From positions 1 to 64,000 of the forward strand of contig JBGCEJ010000001.1 of NCBI GenBank assembly GCA_045106235.1: 64,000 nt of DNA. Reading direction: 5' to 3'. A program made the translations under genes and the position numbers. Under the pieces are notes generated by a model. The model was not told where the DNA came from. It did not search any database and saw only the letters and a program-made list of their open reading frames with translations. Of this stretch, positions 1 through 8,719 are shown in pieces (position 1 is the first letter of the stretch; every line of letters begins with the position of its first letter). The DNA comes from UBA4427 sp045106235 (GTDB lineage: Bacteria > Myxococcota_A > UBA9160 > UBA4427).

Positions 1-155
1 TCCAGGGGACCACGGCGAAAATCTCGAACAGGCGAGAGGGGCTTGGGCGCGTTTCTTCGCGTCGCGGCTCGGGGCGTCGGGAGGCGGCGCAAGATTTAGT
101 TCGGGCGTCGGGGGCTAGACCGGTTCCGACTCCGCAGTTCCAATTGGGGGCTTTC

Positions 156-1133
156 CTACCTCTGCTCTGCTCTCTTTCCTGCGATCTGCGCGTGATGAAC
201 GAGCTCCGGATCGAGCGGCCTGGGAAGGGTGGGAAGGTGTCGCTGCAGGAACGAGGAAATATCGTGAAACGCCTTTTGCGCGGCAGCCGGTCGAGGTGTT
301 TGCTCTGGTGAGCTCGCGAATGAGAATGTATGGGGCTCGCCGGGAAAGGTGATGACCTCGACGGACTTATTCGCGTCGCGGAGAGCGGGGACCAGGATCG
401 CCTCGTTCCATTGATTGATGCCGGAATGGGTCGTGTGCGTCCCCGCGATGATCAGGATTGGGCTCTCGATTCGGGCAAGTTTCGTCAGGAAGGTCGAATG
501 GTCCGGCTGCGCGCGGTAGAGCTCGAGGTAGTCGACTGCGCGAGCGGTTTGCGAGTTCTCGTTCACGAGGCCCGCCATCAGGACCGTCGCTGGCTCTTCG
601 GGCACGGTTGCTGCGACCGGGGTTGCGGCGGCGACCTCGCGCGCGAGATCACCTCCACCGCTTGTTCCGCTCACGGCGATACTCGATCGATCCACGAAGG
701 GCATGGCCCCTAAAGTCTCAACAGCAGCGACGCAGTCCAGCACAGTCGCCGGCGTCTGGTCTCTCGGCTTCCTATCTCGACCGCGGTAGGTGATGACCGC
801 GACGACATAGCCGGCTTCGAGGAAGCGGGACGCATGGGTGCCGACCATGTAGGCACGGATCTGCGCCGTCGGGCGCCGGGGGAGTCCACCGTGAATTAGA
901 ATGACGGCGGGGAAGGGGCCTTCGCCCGGCGGCTTCCGAAAAAAGCCCTCTCCGCGATGGCCGTCGCTTGCCAAGGGTGCGAATGACTCGACAGAGATCG
1001 CTTCCTCGGAGATCACGGGGCTGAGGACGGGGTACACCGGCTGCGGCTCGGGTATCCGCGCGATGCAGCCTGAAAGGGCGGCCACGAGGGAGGCCACAAT
1101 CAAGACCGTTAGGTTTTGCTTGATCGGGATCAA
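156..1133 (-). CDS. alpha/beta-hydrolase lipoprotein (dienelactone hydrolase/prolyl oligopeptidase-like)
   Basis: A 325-residue protein with a lipoprotein signal peptide: hydrophobic stretch 9-21, lipobox ALSGC with Cys23, so likely membrane-anchored in the periplasm. The hydrolase fold shows an oxyanion HGG at 81-83, a nucleophile elbow G-T-S-G-G with Ser158, and a C-terminal His268 in GEPHTF. The usual acid after the strand ILIIAG (about 226-231) is not an Asp: the segment reads GTHTTHS, so the triad looks incomplete. The start is a TTG preceded by GGAGG at good spacing; it overlaps the upstream cupin stop as TTGA, implying translational coupling. Substrate unknown. Confidence 0.8.
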   Translation of the reverse strand: MIPIKQNLTVLIVASLVAALSGCIARIPEPQPVYPVLSPVISEEAISVESFAPLASDGHRGEGFFRKPPGEGPFPAVILIHGGLPRRPTAQIRAYMVGTHASRFLEAGYVVAVITYRGRDRKPRDQTPATVLDCVAAVETLGAMPFVDRSSIAVSGTSGGGDLAREVAAATPVAATVPEEPATVLMAGLVNENSQTARAVDYLELYRAQPDHSTFLTKLARIESPILIIAGTHTTHSGINQWNEAILVPALRDANKSVEVITFPGEPHTFSFASSPEQTPRPAAAQKAFHDISSFLQRHLPTLPRPLDPELVHHAQIAGKRAEQR

Positions 1134-1675
1134 GGGGAAACCTCCGCCTTTGCCGTCGCTTCGGAGGAGGGGGCTGAGTCGTGCCTGGAGGGGTTGGCCA
1201 GGGAGGCCTCGGCCTTCGCTCGGAAGCGTTCGGGGTCCTTCTCGTGGAATTTGGTGTCAAACGCCGTGGACTGCCGGAACTCCAGAAGCACGACACCTTC
1301 GGTCCCGGCACGGTAGGCGTAGGGCTGCTCTGCGGGAACGTAGAAACCGTCGCCTGCGTTCAGTTCGCGTTGGCCGAGAAAGATCCCGCCCGAGATGATG
1401 TAGTAGAGGCAATCCGCGGAGTGGCTATGGCGCGGGAGCATGGCGCCGGGTGGGAAATCGAGGTGAACCAGGCTCATGCCCTCCTGGTCTTGCTGTCGAT
1501 AGGGCACCGAGCTCTTAAAGCTTGTCGTAATGGCGTCGCTAAAGAACGCGTCGATGGGCGCGCCGCCCACGTGACTCCGGCCCGTCGACATCGCCGCGTC
1601 CTGGAGCGTCGGGGCGTTCGCGCCTTCGAAAATGACCATCTTTTTTCTGGGCATAGGTTTGTGCGTATTAGTCAA
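1130..1675 (-). CDS. cupin-domain protein
   Basis: A 181-residue single-domain cupin. The first cupin motif is visible in LPRHSHSADCLYYIISGG and the second in GDGFYVPAEQPYAYRAG. The HxH metal ligands are present, but the motif-1 glutamate is replaced by Cys and the motif-2 histidine is not obvious, so metal binding may be altered. The chosen start is TTG with AGGAG six bases upstream; an ATG at 1654 lacks a ribosome-binding site. It lies 28 bp after the nitroreductase and overlaps the hydrolase, forming a three-gene leftward operon. No specific substrate can be assigned. Confidence 0.8.
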   Translation of the reverse strand: MTNTHKPMPRKKMVIFEGANAPTLQDAAMSTGRSHVGGAPIDAFFSDAITTSFKSSVPYRQQDQEGMSLVHLDFPPGAMLPRHSHSADCLYYIISGGIFLGQRELNAGDGFYVPAEQPYAYRAGTEGVVLLEFRQSTAFDTKFHEKDPERFRAKAEASLANPSRHDSAPSSEATAKAEVSP

Positions 1676-1703
1676 TGTGAGCTCCTCATCTTCAGTCGAT
1701 TCC

Positions 1704-2342
1704 TCACCACCCGTTCCAACTAATCACTTCGTTTACGGGGCGACGGGGAGGGGGTGAGAGGTCAGCTCCCTTAATATGGGCCACTGGGATCAGCGCAACC
1801 TGAGTGTAATCGCTCGGGACACCCAGGCGCTCGGCAACCTCGGGTTCGGCAAGGAGATGAGATGTCGTGAGGGTCGAGCCGAGCCCGCGGCTATTCAGCG
1901 CAAGTTGAAAGCTCCAGACGGCCGGGTAGATCGAACCCAGCAGTCGGGTGACGCTTGGAAGGCTTGCATCGTGTTCAATTCGGCCGCGCATGCAGGGAAT
2001 GACGTGGACTGGGACCTGCTCAAGCACCTCGCCCAGATAGATCGTCGCCCGGGAGTGGCGTGCGCCGGCCTCGTCTCCGCTGCGCTCGCGCTCGGCAAGC
2101 AGGCGCCTCATGGTCTCCATCATTCCGGCGCGGTATCGCTCGGCGATGAAATGCTTGGTTTCGGGGTCGTCGACGATGATCCAGCGCCAGTCCTGCGCAT
2201 TCGAGGCGTTGGGGGCGTAGGTGGCGAGGCGAATACAGTCGCTTAATGTCGCCGAGTCGACCTCCCGCTCGAGATCAAGTCGCAGGCGGATCGAGCGCGT
2301 GGTGGATAGGACGTGATCGAAGAAGGACCGCTCGTTTTGCAT
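1704..2342 (-). CDS. nitroreductase-family flavoprotein
   Basis: A 212-residue protein of usual nitroreductase length. The N-terminal half carries the FMN-site pattern typical of the family: a TTRSIR-type arginine segment near residue 15, LATYAPNASNAQDWRW near 40-55, then a long helix. The C-terminal region LNSRGLGSTLTTSHLL resembles the FMN-phosphate loop. Members reduce nitro groups, quinones or enones with NAD(P)H and FMN. It is the first gene of the leftward operon with the cupin and hydrolase and is divergent, across 60 bp, from a luciferase-like monooxygenase, which suggests a role in breakdown of an aromatic or xenobiotic compound (inference). Confidence 0.82.
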   Translation of the reverse strand: MQNERSFFDHVLSTTRSIRLRLDLEREVDSATLSDCIRLATYAPNASNAQDWRWIIVDDPETKHFIAERYRAGMMETMRRLLAERERSGDEAGARHSRATIYLGEVLEQVPVHVIPCMRGRIEHDASLPSVTRLLGSIYPAVWSFQLALNSRGLGSTLTTSHLLAEPEVAERLGVPSDYTQVALIPVAHIKGADLSPPPRRPVNEVISWNGW

Positions 2343-2402
2343 CGGGTTTACCGTATCCTAATCATGAGGCGGTAGCCATGTGAGGGCAGAGGGAGGTCAA
2401 AT

Positions 2403-3425
2403 ATGTCGTCGGATCAATCCTTTCGAATCGGCACGGGCGTCGCTGTCCGTGACGTGAACCGATATCCGGAGTGGCTCGCGACAGCAGAAGCCGCCGGGTT
2501 CGATCTTCTGACGACAGGCGACTCGCAATCGCTCTGGGCGGAGCCTTTCGTTTCGATGACGATGGCGGCCATGCAAACGAGTCGTCCGGATCTCGCGATC
2601 ACAGTCTCTAATCCGATGACGCGTCATCCGGCGGTCGTGGCCTCGGCGAGTCTTGCGCTGCAGCAGCTTTCGGGTGGGCGTTTTCGATACGGCATAGGAA
2701 GTGGAGATTCGGCGCTGCGAAATATCGGAAGTCGTCCGGCGCAGGTGGACGAGATTGAGACCTACGTGCGTGCGATTCAGGAACTCTCCGCGGGTCGGGA
2801 GGCCGATTGGAACGGGAGACGATTCGGCGTGCACTGGCATGTGGCGCCGACGCCCGTTTGGATCGCCGCCGAGGGGCCACGGACTCAGGAACTCGCCGGT
2901 CGAATCGCGGATGGCGTCATTCTTTCAAATTGTCTTGATCCCGCAATGCGTGAAGTAGCGCTTGGAAATATTCGGCGTGGTTGTAAATCGGCTGGGCGCC
3001 GACTCGAGGATCTCGAAATTTGGTTGATGTGCAATCTCGTACCCGCCGCGAGCGAAGCCGAGGGCATCGATTCCGTGAAGGCGATCCTCGCTGGCACGGC
3101 GAACCATGTCTATCGCTTTCATATGGACGGTAAGGGCCTGCCCGACGAGGTGAGACCGAAGATCGCTGAACTCGAGCGGCGATATGATTCGAGACATCAC
3201 GCGAGCCCCGCGACTGCGGCTCATAACGCTGCGCTCGTGGACGAACTCGGTCTTGTTGACTTTCTCGCGCCGCTCGCCACCGTCGCGGGCCCGCCAGAAC
3301 ATCTCGTCGAGCGTCTTCAGGAAGTCATTGCGGGCGGCGGGCGAAATCTGATTTTTAGCCAGTTCGTGGAAGATGAGATCGGGTTCATGCGGACGCTTGC
3401 GGATGATGTCTTGCCCCGCATCTAG
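2403..3425 (+). CDS. LLM-class flavin- or F420-dependent oxidoreductase
   Basis: A 340-residue luciferase-like TIM-barrel protein. Hallmarks are AEAAGFDLLTTGDSQS near 27-42, the TRHPAVVASASLALQQLSGG segment around 75-95, RFRYGIGSGDSA at about 97, and GRIADGVILS near 165. This pattern resembles the methylene-tetrahydromethanopterin reductase branch, whose members use F420 or FMN; the cofactor cannot be settled from sequence alone. ATG start with GGGAGG upstream. It is divergent from the nitroreductase operon, and the 60-bp gap presumably holds both promoters. Confidence 0.8.
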   Translation: MSSDQSFRIGTGVAVRDVNRYPEWLATAEAAGFDLLTTGDSQSLWAEPFVSMTMAAMQTSRPDLAITVSNPMTRHPAVVASASLALQQLSGGRFRYGIGSGDSALRNIGSRPAQVDEIETYVRAIQELSAGREADWNGRRFGVHWHVAPTPVWIAAEGPRTQELAGRIADGVILSNCLDPAMREVALGNIRRGCKSAGRRLEDLEIWLMCNLVPAASEAEGIDSVKAILAGTANHVYRFHMDGKGLPDEVRPKIAELERRYDSRHHASPATAAHNAALVDELGLVDFLAPLATVAGPPEHLVERLQEVIAGGGRNLIFSQFVEDEIGFMRTLADDVLPRI

Positions 3426-3945
3426 CCCGGGGCTCTGACGTTAGTTTTAGCCTTGGCTTTGGCTCTTTACAAAGTAGGTCGCCGAGCCATTCGACTTGGA
3501 TATACGTCAGCAGTCGAGCCGGTCCTATCGCAGAGGTTTCTTCTTCGCTTTGGTCCGCAGCGACGACGAGGGTTACCCAAATCTTGCAGGATCCCGCTGG
3601 ACGTCCCGCCTCTTTTTCGCCGGCGCGGACGAGGGCCCCCTCAATCTTGGCGAGAAGTCGACCTCGTTGACCACTTCAAAAATGCACAATCGCAGATCCC
3701 AGGCGCGCAAACCCTACGCTGTGGATTGACGTGGCTCCTCATTTCAGAACGAGTTGAAGTGCCAGTTCTGCGAGAGTTACGATCGGAGCGCGGGATGAAT
3801 AAGAGCAGGTGCGGCGAAAGGCCCGAGGCATTCGAAAATGTCTCAAAACTTGCCCTCTGACTATCTACGAAAACCAGGGCTCTATCTCGCGACCCTGAGG
3901 CGAAAGCGCTTCTCCTGAAAACCAAAGCAATTTCAGGGAAGTAAA
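3426..3945. other. 520-bp region without a recognised gene
   Basis: Lies between the LLM oxidoreductase and the 3' end of tRNA-Thr. Short open frames exist on both strands (for example 3453-3860 plus, 3641-3925 minus), but none has a recognisable domain, a good ribosome-binding site or family-like composition. Base composition is a little less GC-rich than the flanks, especially 3830-3945. It could be a decayed gene or an old integration scar next to the tRNA; I found no integrase and no second copy of the tRNA end. Confidence 0.4.
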
Positions 3946-4021
3946 TGGAGCCGACGATCCGATTTGAACGGACGACCTGCTCATTACGAGTGAGCTGCTC
4001 TACCAGCTGAGCTACGTCGGC
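3946..4021 (-). tRNA. tRNA-Thr (anticodon CGU)
   Basis: A 76-nt cloverleaf read on the minus strand. The acceptor stem GCCGACG pairs with CGTCGGC, followed by discriminator T and an encoded CCA. The D arm is GCTC..GAGC-like. The anticodon stem GCTCA/TGAGC encloses loop CTCGTAA, giving anticodon CGT (reads ACG, threonine). The T arm contains GTTCAAATC. It stands alone, not in a tRNA cluster. Confidence 0.95.
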
Positions 4022-4311
4022 CCGGGAGACGGGTTCGGGATCTCGCGAGGAGTTCCGCTACACCCGCCTGGGCTTGCCCTCAGAATGACCCTGTCTCGGG
4101 TCCTTCTATTACTCGGCCTGCTGGGGCGAGGGCGAGGCGACCTTGGGGGGCCGCCGGGCGCGGAATGTAGCGCGAGCGCAATTCCGTGCCATCTGGAAAA
4201 TGCGCAGTCTGCGAAGTGGCCCGCAAGTCACCCGCAGCAGCCGTCGATCTCGTTTGACCGAGCGGCCCCGCGCACATTAGGATGGTCGGTATCTAAGAGG
4301 GAGAGCTTGAG
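4022..4311. other. intergenic region upstream of tRNA-Thr and the small membrane protein
   Basis: About 290 bp between two divergently read units. It must contain the promoters for the leftward tRNA and the rightward small membrane gene, but I could not pick out convincing -35/-10 pairs. No structured RNA was seen. Confidence 0.4.
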
Positions 4312-4623
4312 ATGCCCGTGCTTCCGTTGATCGATTTGATGCTGCTGTCCGGCTGGACATCGCTGCTGGTCGGCTTTGTTCTGAAGATCGTCGCCGTGAC
4401 GACGAGCTACCGCCCGACGATTATCGGGCTTTCGCCCATCGACTTTCTCATGATCGCGGTAGCGGCGATGCTCTTCGCGATCGCTCTCGCGGCCCGGACA
4501 TGGGTGAAGAGCCAGGAGCCCACGGCGGTGGCCCTGCGGAAGCGGGAAGAGACGATGGAGGCTTGGAATCGGCTTCAGCAGCCGGATTCAGGGCAGGCAG
4601 CGCAGACGGATCGACCGCTCTAG
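4312..4623 (+). CDS. small two-helix membrane protein, hypothetical
   Basis: A 103-residue protein of unknown function. Two hydrophobic segments, about 9-28 and 42-62, look like transmembrane helices. They are followed by a charged amphipathic stretch with KREETMEAWNRL and a polar tail, so the C-terminus is probably cytoplasmic. An ATG with GGGAGAG upstream supports translation. It is flanked by tRNA-Thr and an intergenic stretch, so context says nothing about its role. Confidence 0.65.
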   Translation: MPVLPLIDLMLLSGWTSLLVGFVLKIVAVTTSYRPTIIGLSPIDFLMIAVAAMLFAIALAARTWVKSQEPTAVALRKREETMEAWNRLQQPDSGQAAQTDRPL

Positions 4624-4731
4624 GCGGCATCCGATTCCGACCGGTGCGGTCTTCGCTGACGGGAAGGCGCGACGGGCGGGCGGGAAGCGCGAGGGCCAAG
4701 CAGGCGGCGGGAGCGCGCCAGCAGGGCGGAT

Positions 4732-4842
4732 CTAGCGATACGTTCCGGGGCGCAGCAGGTCGCTCGCCGAGATCGCGAGTTCCTTATATAGGCGCGCGGC
4801 GGTGACGATGGCGTTGCTGGCTTGTCGAATGGCTTGGCTCAT
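4732..4842 (-). CDS. possible 36-residue small protein
   Basis: A short open frame, MSQAIRQASNAIVTAARLYK continuing to DLLRPGTYR. The ATG has AAGGAAAT about ten bases upstream. The predicted product is a single amphipathic helix with a basic end. No family recognised. It is divergent from the aminotransferase. It could be chance; the good ribosome-binding site is the only real support. Confidence 0.3.
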   Translation of the reverse strand: MSQAIRQASNAIVTAARLYKELAISASDLLRPGTYR

Positions 4843-4955
4843 CGGGCTGATTTCCTTGTTTCGGAGTGCTCGTTCAGGGAGGAAGTGGCGGTCAGGCCGC
4901 CCGGGGTGGCAGGAAAAATGCTTTTCCCGCGAATTTGTCTGATACATTCCTGCCC

Positions 4956-5966
4956 GTGGGAAAGAACGCTTCAAATTCAGGCGCTTCGGGCGCCTCCGCC
5001 TCCGCCTCCGCCTCCGCCTCTGCCTCTGCCTCCGCCCCTGACCGCGAGATCTGGATCGACGGCGAGCTGCGGCCTTGGGCTGAGGCGACGGTGCATATCC
5101 TGTCGCATTCGCTTCAGCGCGGATCCCTCGTCTTCGACTATATGTCCGTCCATGACCTGCCCCGTGGGGCGGCAGTTTTTCGCCTGGATGCCCATCTGGA
5201 GCGCTTCTATCACTCCTGCAATCTGATGGGCCTCCCCGTATCGCAGTCTCCGGCGGAGCTGACGGAAGCGATCTGCCAGACCGTCCGCGCGAACCGCGAC
5301 GCCAAGGCGGTCAAGATCAGCGCCTATTTTGCGAGCGTAGAGATCGACGTCGTGCCCATCGACAATCATGTGACCGTCGCGATTGCGGCCTATGACCCGA
5401 AGGCGGACATCACGAACCGTCTGCCGCGGCCGGCGCCGCCGAAGCCCGATGCGATCAAACTTTGGATCGAGAAGGAACGCGCGAACCGGCGCGACGATAT
5501 CGTCTCGCCCCAGGCGAAGGTCTCGGCGAATTACGCCTCGCCCATGATGGCGAAGGCCCAGGCCCGCGCGGAAGGCTACGACGAGATTCTGTTAGTCGAC
5601 GAAGACGGGCATCTCGCCGAAGGGCCGACCTCGAATCTCTTTATCGTCGACGGAGAGGGGCATCTGCTGACGCCGCCCTCCGCAAAGGTGCTGCACGGCG
5701 TGACTCGGAGCTCGATCATCGAGATTGCGAAAGCCGAGGGTGTTCCCTTTTCTGAGACGCCTCTGGTTCCCGCCGACTTGTTAGGCGCCGCAGAGGCCTT
5801 TTTGACGGGGACGACCGCGGGCGTTTGGCCCATCGAGTCCGTCGACGGAAAGGGGCTCGGCGAAACGCCCGGGCCGATTTCCGGGCGGCTGCGAGAGCGC
5901 TTCCAGCGTGCGGCGGCGGGAGAAGATCCGGAATTCGAGCACTGGCTCACGCCGGTCGAAGGCTAG
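4956..5966 (+). CDS. class IV PLP aminotransferase (branched-chain or D-amino-acid type)
   Basis: A 336-residue fold-type IV transaminase. Family signs are the catalytic lysine in SPQAKVSANYA (about K188), EGPTSNLFIV, and HGVTRSSI. Overall it looks closest to IlvE, which moves the amino group between branched-chain amino acids and 2-oxoglutarate in the cytoplasm. D-alanine aminotransferase or an ADC-lyase relative cannot be excluded. I chose GTG 4956; the frame stays open upstream to 4866, but those residues look non-protein-like. The N-terminus carries an unusual (Ala-Ser)7 tract, residues 13-26, encoded by a hexanucleotide repeat. Confidence 0.8.
   Translation: MGKNASNSGASGASASASASASASASAPDREIWIDGELRPWAEATVHILSHSLQRGSLVFDYMSVHDLPRGAAVFRLDAHLERFYHSCNLMGLPVSQSPAELTEAICQTVRANRDAKAVKISAYFASVEIDVVPIDNHVTVAIAAYDPKADITNRLPRPAPPKPDAIKLWIEKERANRRDDIVSPQAKVSANYASPMMAKAQARAEGYDEILLVDEDGHLAEGPTSNLFIVDGEGHLLTPPSAKVLHGVTRSSIIEIAKAEGVPFSETPLVPADLLGAAEAFLTGTTAGVWPIESVDGKGLGETPGPISGRLRERFQRAAAGEDPEFEHWLTPVEG
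4992..5036 (+). repeat. in-frame GCCTCC/GCCTCT hexanucleotide tandem repeat
   Basis: Seven consecutive 6-bp units encode Ala-Ser: four GCCTCC, two GCCTCT, one GCCTCC, then a partial GCC. The unit length is a multiple of three, so slippage would change linker length and not reading frame. Confidence 0.9.
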
Positions 5967-6146
5967 CGATTCGCGGAGTGGAATCCGCGGCGCGCCTTCT
6001 CCGGCCAAAGCCCAGCAGAACTGACCCGGGCGTCGCGCAAGATCGCATTGGACGCCCGAAACTGAGAAACCCCCGCCGAAGGGCTCGACCGCCGAACAGA
6101 ACGGCTCGGTCGCCCCGAGGCGAGAGCAAGAATCGAGACTCAAAAG

Positions 6147-7181
6147 ATGTCGAGTAAGAAGAAGAACGAAGCCAAGCCCGAGCCCATTCCCCCGCGCGAG
6201 CAAATCGTGCTCTCCGGGACGAAGCCGACGGGCGAGAACCTGCATCTCGGAAATTATTTCGGGGCGCTGCGCCAATTTGTCGATCTGCAGGATAAGCATG
6301 ACAAGGCGCTCTATTTCATCGCCGACTACCACTCCATGACGAGCGTTCGGAACGGGCCAGAGCGGCGCGCGAACACGGAAGCGGTCGCACTCGACTATCT
6401 CGGAGCGGGGCTCGATCCCGAACGCGCGATTCTGTTTCGGCAGAGCGATCTGCCGGAAGTGGCGGAGCTGACCTGGTTCCTGACCTCGATCACCCCGATG
6501 GGGATGCTCGAGCGCGCCCACGCGTACAAGGCGGCGATGGATAAGGGCGAGGACGTGGACCATGGCCTCTTCACGTATCCCGTTTTGATGGCGGCGGATA
6601 TCCTGCTCTACGGCGCGCATCTTGTGCCCGTTGGGAAGGATCAGAAGCAACATATCGAGATGGCCCGCGATATGGCTCAGCGCTTCAACCGCCTCTATGA
6701 CACCGAAGCCCTCGTGTTGCCCGAGCCGTACATCCTTGAGGAAACGGCGACGGTGACGGGGACGGACGGACGCAAGATGTCGAAATCCTACGGCAACGTG
6801 ATCTCAATGTTCGCGGCCAAGGGCAAGGTGAAGAAAGCGGTCATGGGCATCGTCACGGATACCACCCCGGTCGAGGATCCGAAGGACACGGCGCAGGCGG
6901 TCTTCGAAATCTGGAGTCTGTTCGCGACGGCCGAAGAGCGCGCAGAGATGTTCGCGCGCGCGGAAGCGGGCGGTCTGGGTTACGGCGACGTGAAGAAGGA
7001 TCTGCTCGGGCGCGTGATGGACTATTTCGAGCCGATGCGCGCGCGGCGGGCGGAGCTGGCGGAACGGCCAAAGGAAGTCGAAGCGATCTTGCTGGATGGC
7101 GCGCAGCGCGCGAAGGCGCTTGCGATGCCGATTCTTGAGACTTGCCGCGAGGCGGCGGGTCTCGGGCCTGTTCGAAGTTAG
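6147..7181 (+). CDS. trpS: tryptophanyl-tRNA synthetase
   Basis: A 344-residue class I aminoacyl-tRNA synthetase that charges tRNA-Trp in the cytoplasm. The HIGH-type motif is HLGN at 33-36, preceded by SGTKPTGE; the KMSKS loop is intact at 210-214. Length and the FIADYHSMTSVRN region near 57-69 match bacterial TrpS. A lysine-rich N-terminal tail of about 17 residues precedes the core. It stands 180 bp after the aminotransferase and is followed by a strong terminator, so it is probably transcribed alone or with the aminotransferase. Confidence 0.95.
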   Translation: MSSKKKNEAKPEPIPPREQIVLSGTKPTGENLHLGNYFGALRQFVDLQDKHDKALYFIADYHSMTSVRNGPERRANTEAVALDYLGAGLDPERAILFRQSDLPEVAELTWFLTSITPMGMLERAHAYKAAMDKGEDVDHGLFTYPVLMAADILLYGAHLVPVGKDQKQHIEMARDMAQRFNRLYDTEALVLPEPYILEETATVTGTDGRKMSKSYGNVISMFAAKGKVKKAVMGIVTDTTPVEDPKDTAQAVFEIWSLFATAEERAEMFARAEAGGLGYGDVKKDLLGRVMDYFEPMRARRAELAERPKEVEAILLDGAQRAKALAMPILETCREAAGLGPVRS

Positions 7182-7225
7182 GCCTCTGGGGCTCGGGCTG
7201 ATCGGATCGTCCTGAAATGCAGACG

Positions 7226-7260
7226 AAAAGGCGCGCGTCACGACGACGCGCGCCTTTTTT
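7226..7260 (+). terminator. trpS: rho-independent terminator after trpS
   Basis: A perfect 10-bp stem, GGCGCGCGTC (7230-7239) with GACGCGCGCC (7245-7254), and a 5-nt loop, followed by six T. Four A before the stem can extend pairing with the T run and may allow bidirectional function. Confidence 0.93.
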
Positions 7261-7447
7261 GTACCTGCTTCCGCGCCTAACACCCGCGATGCGAGGCCCC
7301 CGCTTGCGCTTCGCCGCTTGCTTGCGCGTGGGCTGCCGGCGCGTCGGGGATTCCCGTGACAAAACACCTGTCCCTCTCAATCCGGGTTTGGATTGAACCG
7401 ATGAGGGGGAATCGACGCAGCGAGATCATGCTGCGCGGAGGTGGTTC

Positions 7448-8719
7448 ATGGGGCTTCGAAATATTTTATCTACACGCGAAGGCGGGGCAGCCTGCGGTGG
7501 GCGCACGGCGCTCTTGACGCTGCTCAGCGCGCTTTCGCTGGCCTGCAATCAGATCGACGCGCAGCCCCGGGAGCTTGCGATCGAGGCACCGAACCCGGAG
7601 CGCCTTGAGCGCGCGGAAGCGGGTGAGGCCAAATCGCAGCTCGCGGTGGGCCAGTTCTACCGACGACTCGCGGAGACGGGCATGGCGGGTAGTCCCGCCG
7701 CAATCACAAATCATCGAGAAGCGAAGCAGTGGCTTTCTAAAGCGGCCGAGCAAAACGAGCCCGAGGCGCAGCTCGAGCTTGGACTCTTACTCGTGAACGC
7801 CGACGGGACGGCGCAGGATCTCAAGGCCGGACGGCGCTGGTTGACCCAGGCGGGACAGTCGGGGCAGGCGAACGCCTATTTCACCCTCGGCGAACTCGCG
7901 CATCAGGGTGTGGATGCTTCGCCGAACCCGGCGCAGGCCGTTTCCTATTGGGTGCGGGCCGCGGATAAGGAACATCCCGGCGCGTTGTACCGCCTTGGGG
8001 AAGCCCATGAAAACGGACGTGGTGTAGAAGCGGATGTTGAAGCGGCGCTCGGGTTCTACCGACAGGCCGCTGATTTGAAGGATGCGCAGGCGCTGTACCG
8101 ACTGGGTGCCGTCTATGACGAGGGCATGCTTGCATTGCAGGATGCGGAACGCGCGGTGGAGTTTTACCGGCTTGCGAGTGAGCGCGATCATGCGGCGGCC
8201 CAGGCACGACTCGGTCTCATGTACGCCCGGGGCGAGGGTGTGATCCAGCGCTATGACCGCGCATTCAAGTGGAGTCGCGCGGCGGCGGAGCAGGGTGACG
8301 CAGATGGGTGTAACAACCTGGCCGTGCTCTACCTGAAGGGGCTCGGCGTTGAGCAGAGCTTCGATGACGCGATCCGCTGGTACCGCACAGCGGCGGAGAA
8401 GAATCATCCGGGCGCACAAAATATGCTCGGCACGATCTACCTTACAGGCCAGGGCGTCGACGTGGATCTCGACGAGGCGGAGAAATGGTGGCGCAGCGCG
8501 GCCGATCAGGGATACGCCGCGGCGCAGTACAATCTCGGTGGGATGTTTGCGCGAGATCTCTCCGCGACGCTGTCGGAAGAAGAAGCCCTCGACTGGCTCG
8601 CGCGAGCGGCCGACCAGGGACATCGTAGTGCGGCCAGGGAACTGGCCGAGATGCATGCGACTGCGACCGGGATGCCGGGGTCATCGGCCGATGGCGAAGC
8701 GCTCGACGCCGCGATCTAG
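7448..8719 (+). CDS. Sel1-repeat lipoprotein
   Basis: A 423-residue protein made almost wholly of Sel1-like (SLR) repeats of about 36 residues, each with patterns such as A..YRLG..YE.G.GV..D...A..YR.AA. It starts with a long signal sequence: hydrophobic segment about 21-32 and lipobox LSLAC, so likely a periplasmic lipoprotein. SLR proteins act as protein-interaction scaffolds. Its stop codon overlaps the stop of the convergent Ser/Thr kinase by four bases. Whether the two proteins work together is unknown; one carries SLR repeats and the other helical repeats. Confidence 0.85.
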   Translation: MGLRNILSTREGGAACGGRTALLTLLSALSLACNQIDAQPRELAIEAPNPERLERAEAGEAKSQLAVGQFYRRLAETGMAGSPAAITNHREAKQWLSKAAEQNEPEAQLELGLLLVNADGTAQDLKAGRRWLTQAGQSGQANAYFTLGELAHQGVDASPNPAQAVSYWVRAADKEHPGALYRLGEAHENGRGVEADVEAALGFYRQAADLKDAQALYRLGAVYDEGMLALQDAERAVEFYRLASERDHAAAQARLGLMYARGEGVIQRYDRAFKWSRAAAEQGDADGCNNLAVLYLKGLGVEQSFDDAIRWYRTAAEKNHPGAQNMLGTIYLTGQGVDVDLDEAEKWWRSAADQGYAAAQYNLGGMFARDLSATLSEEEALDWLARAADQGHRSAARELAEMHATATGMPGSSADGEALDAAI

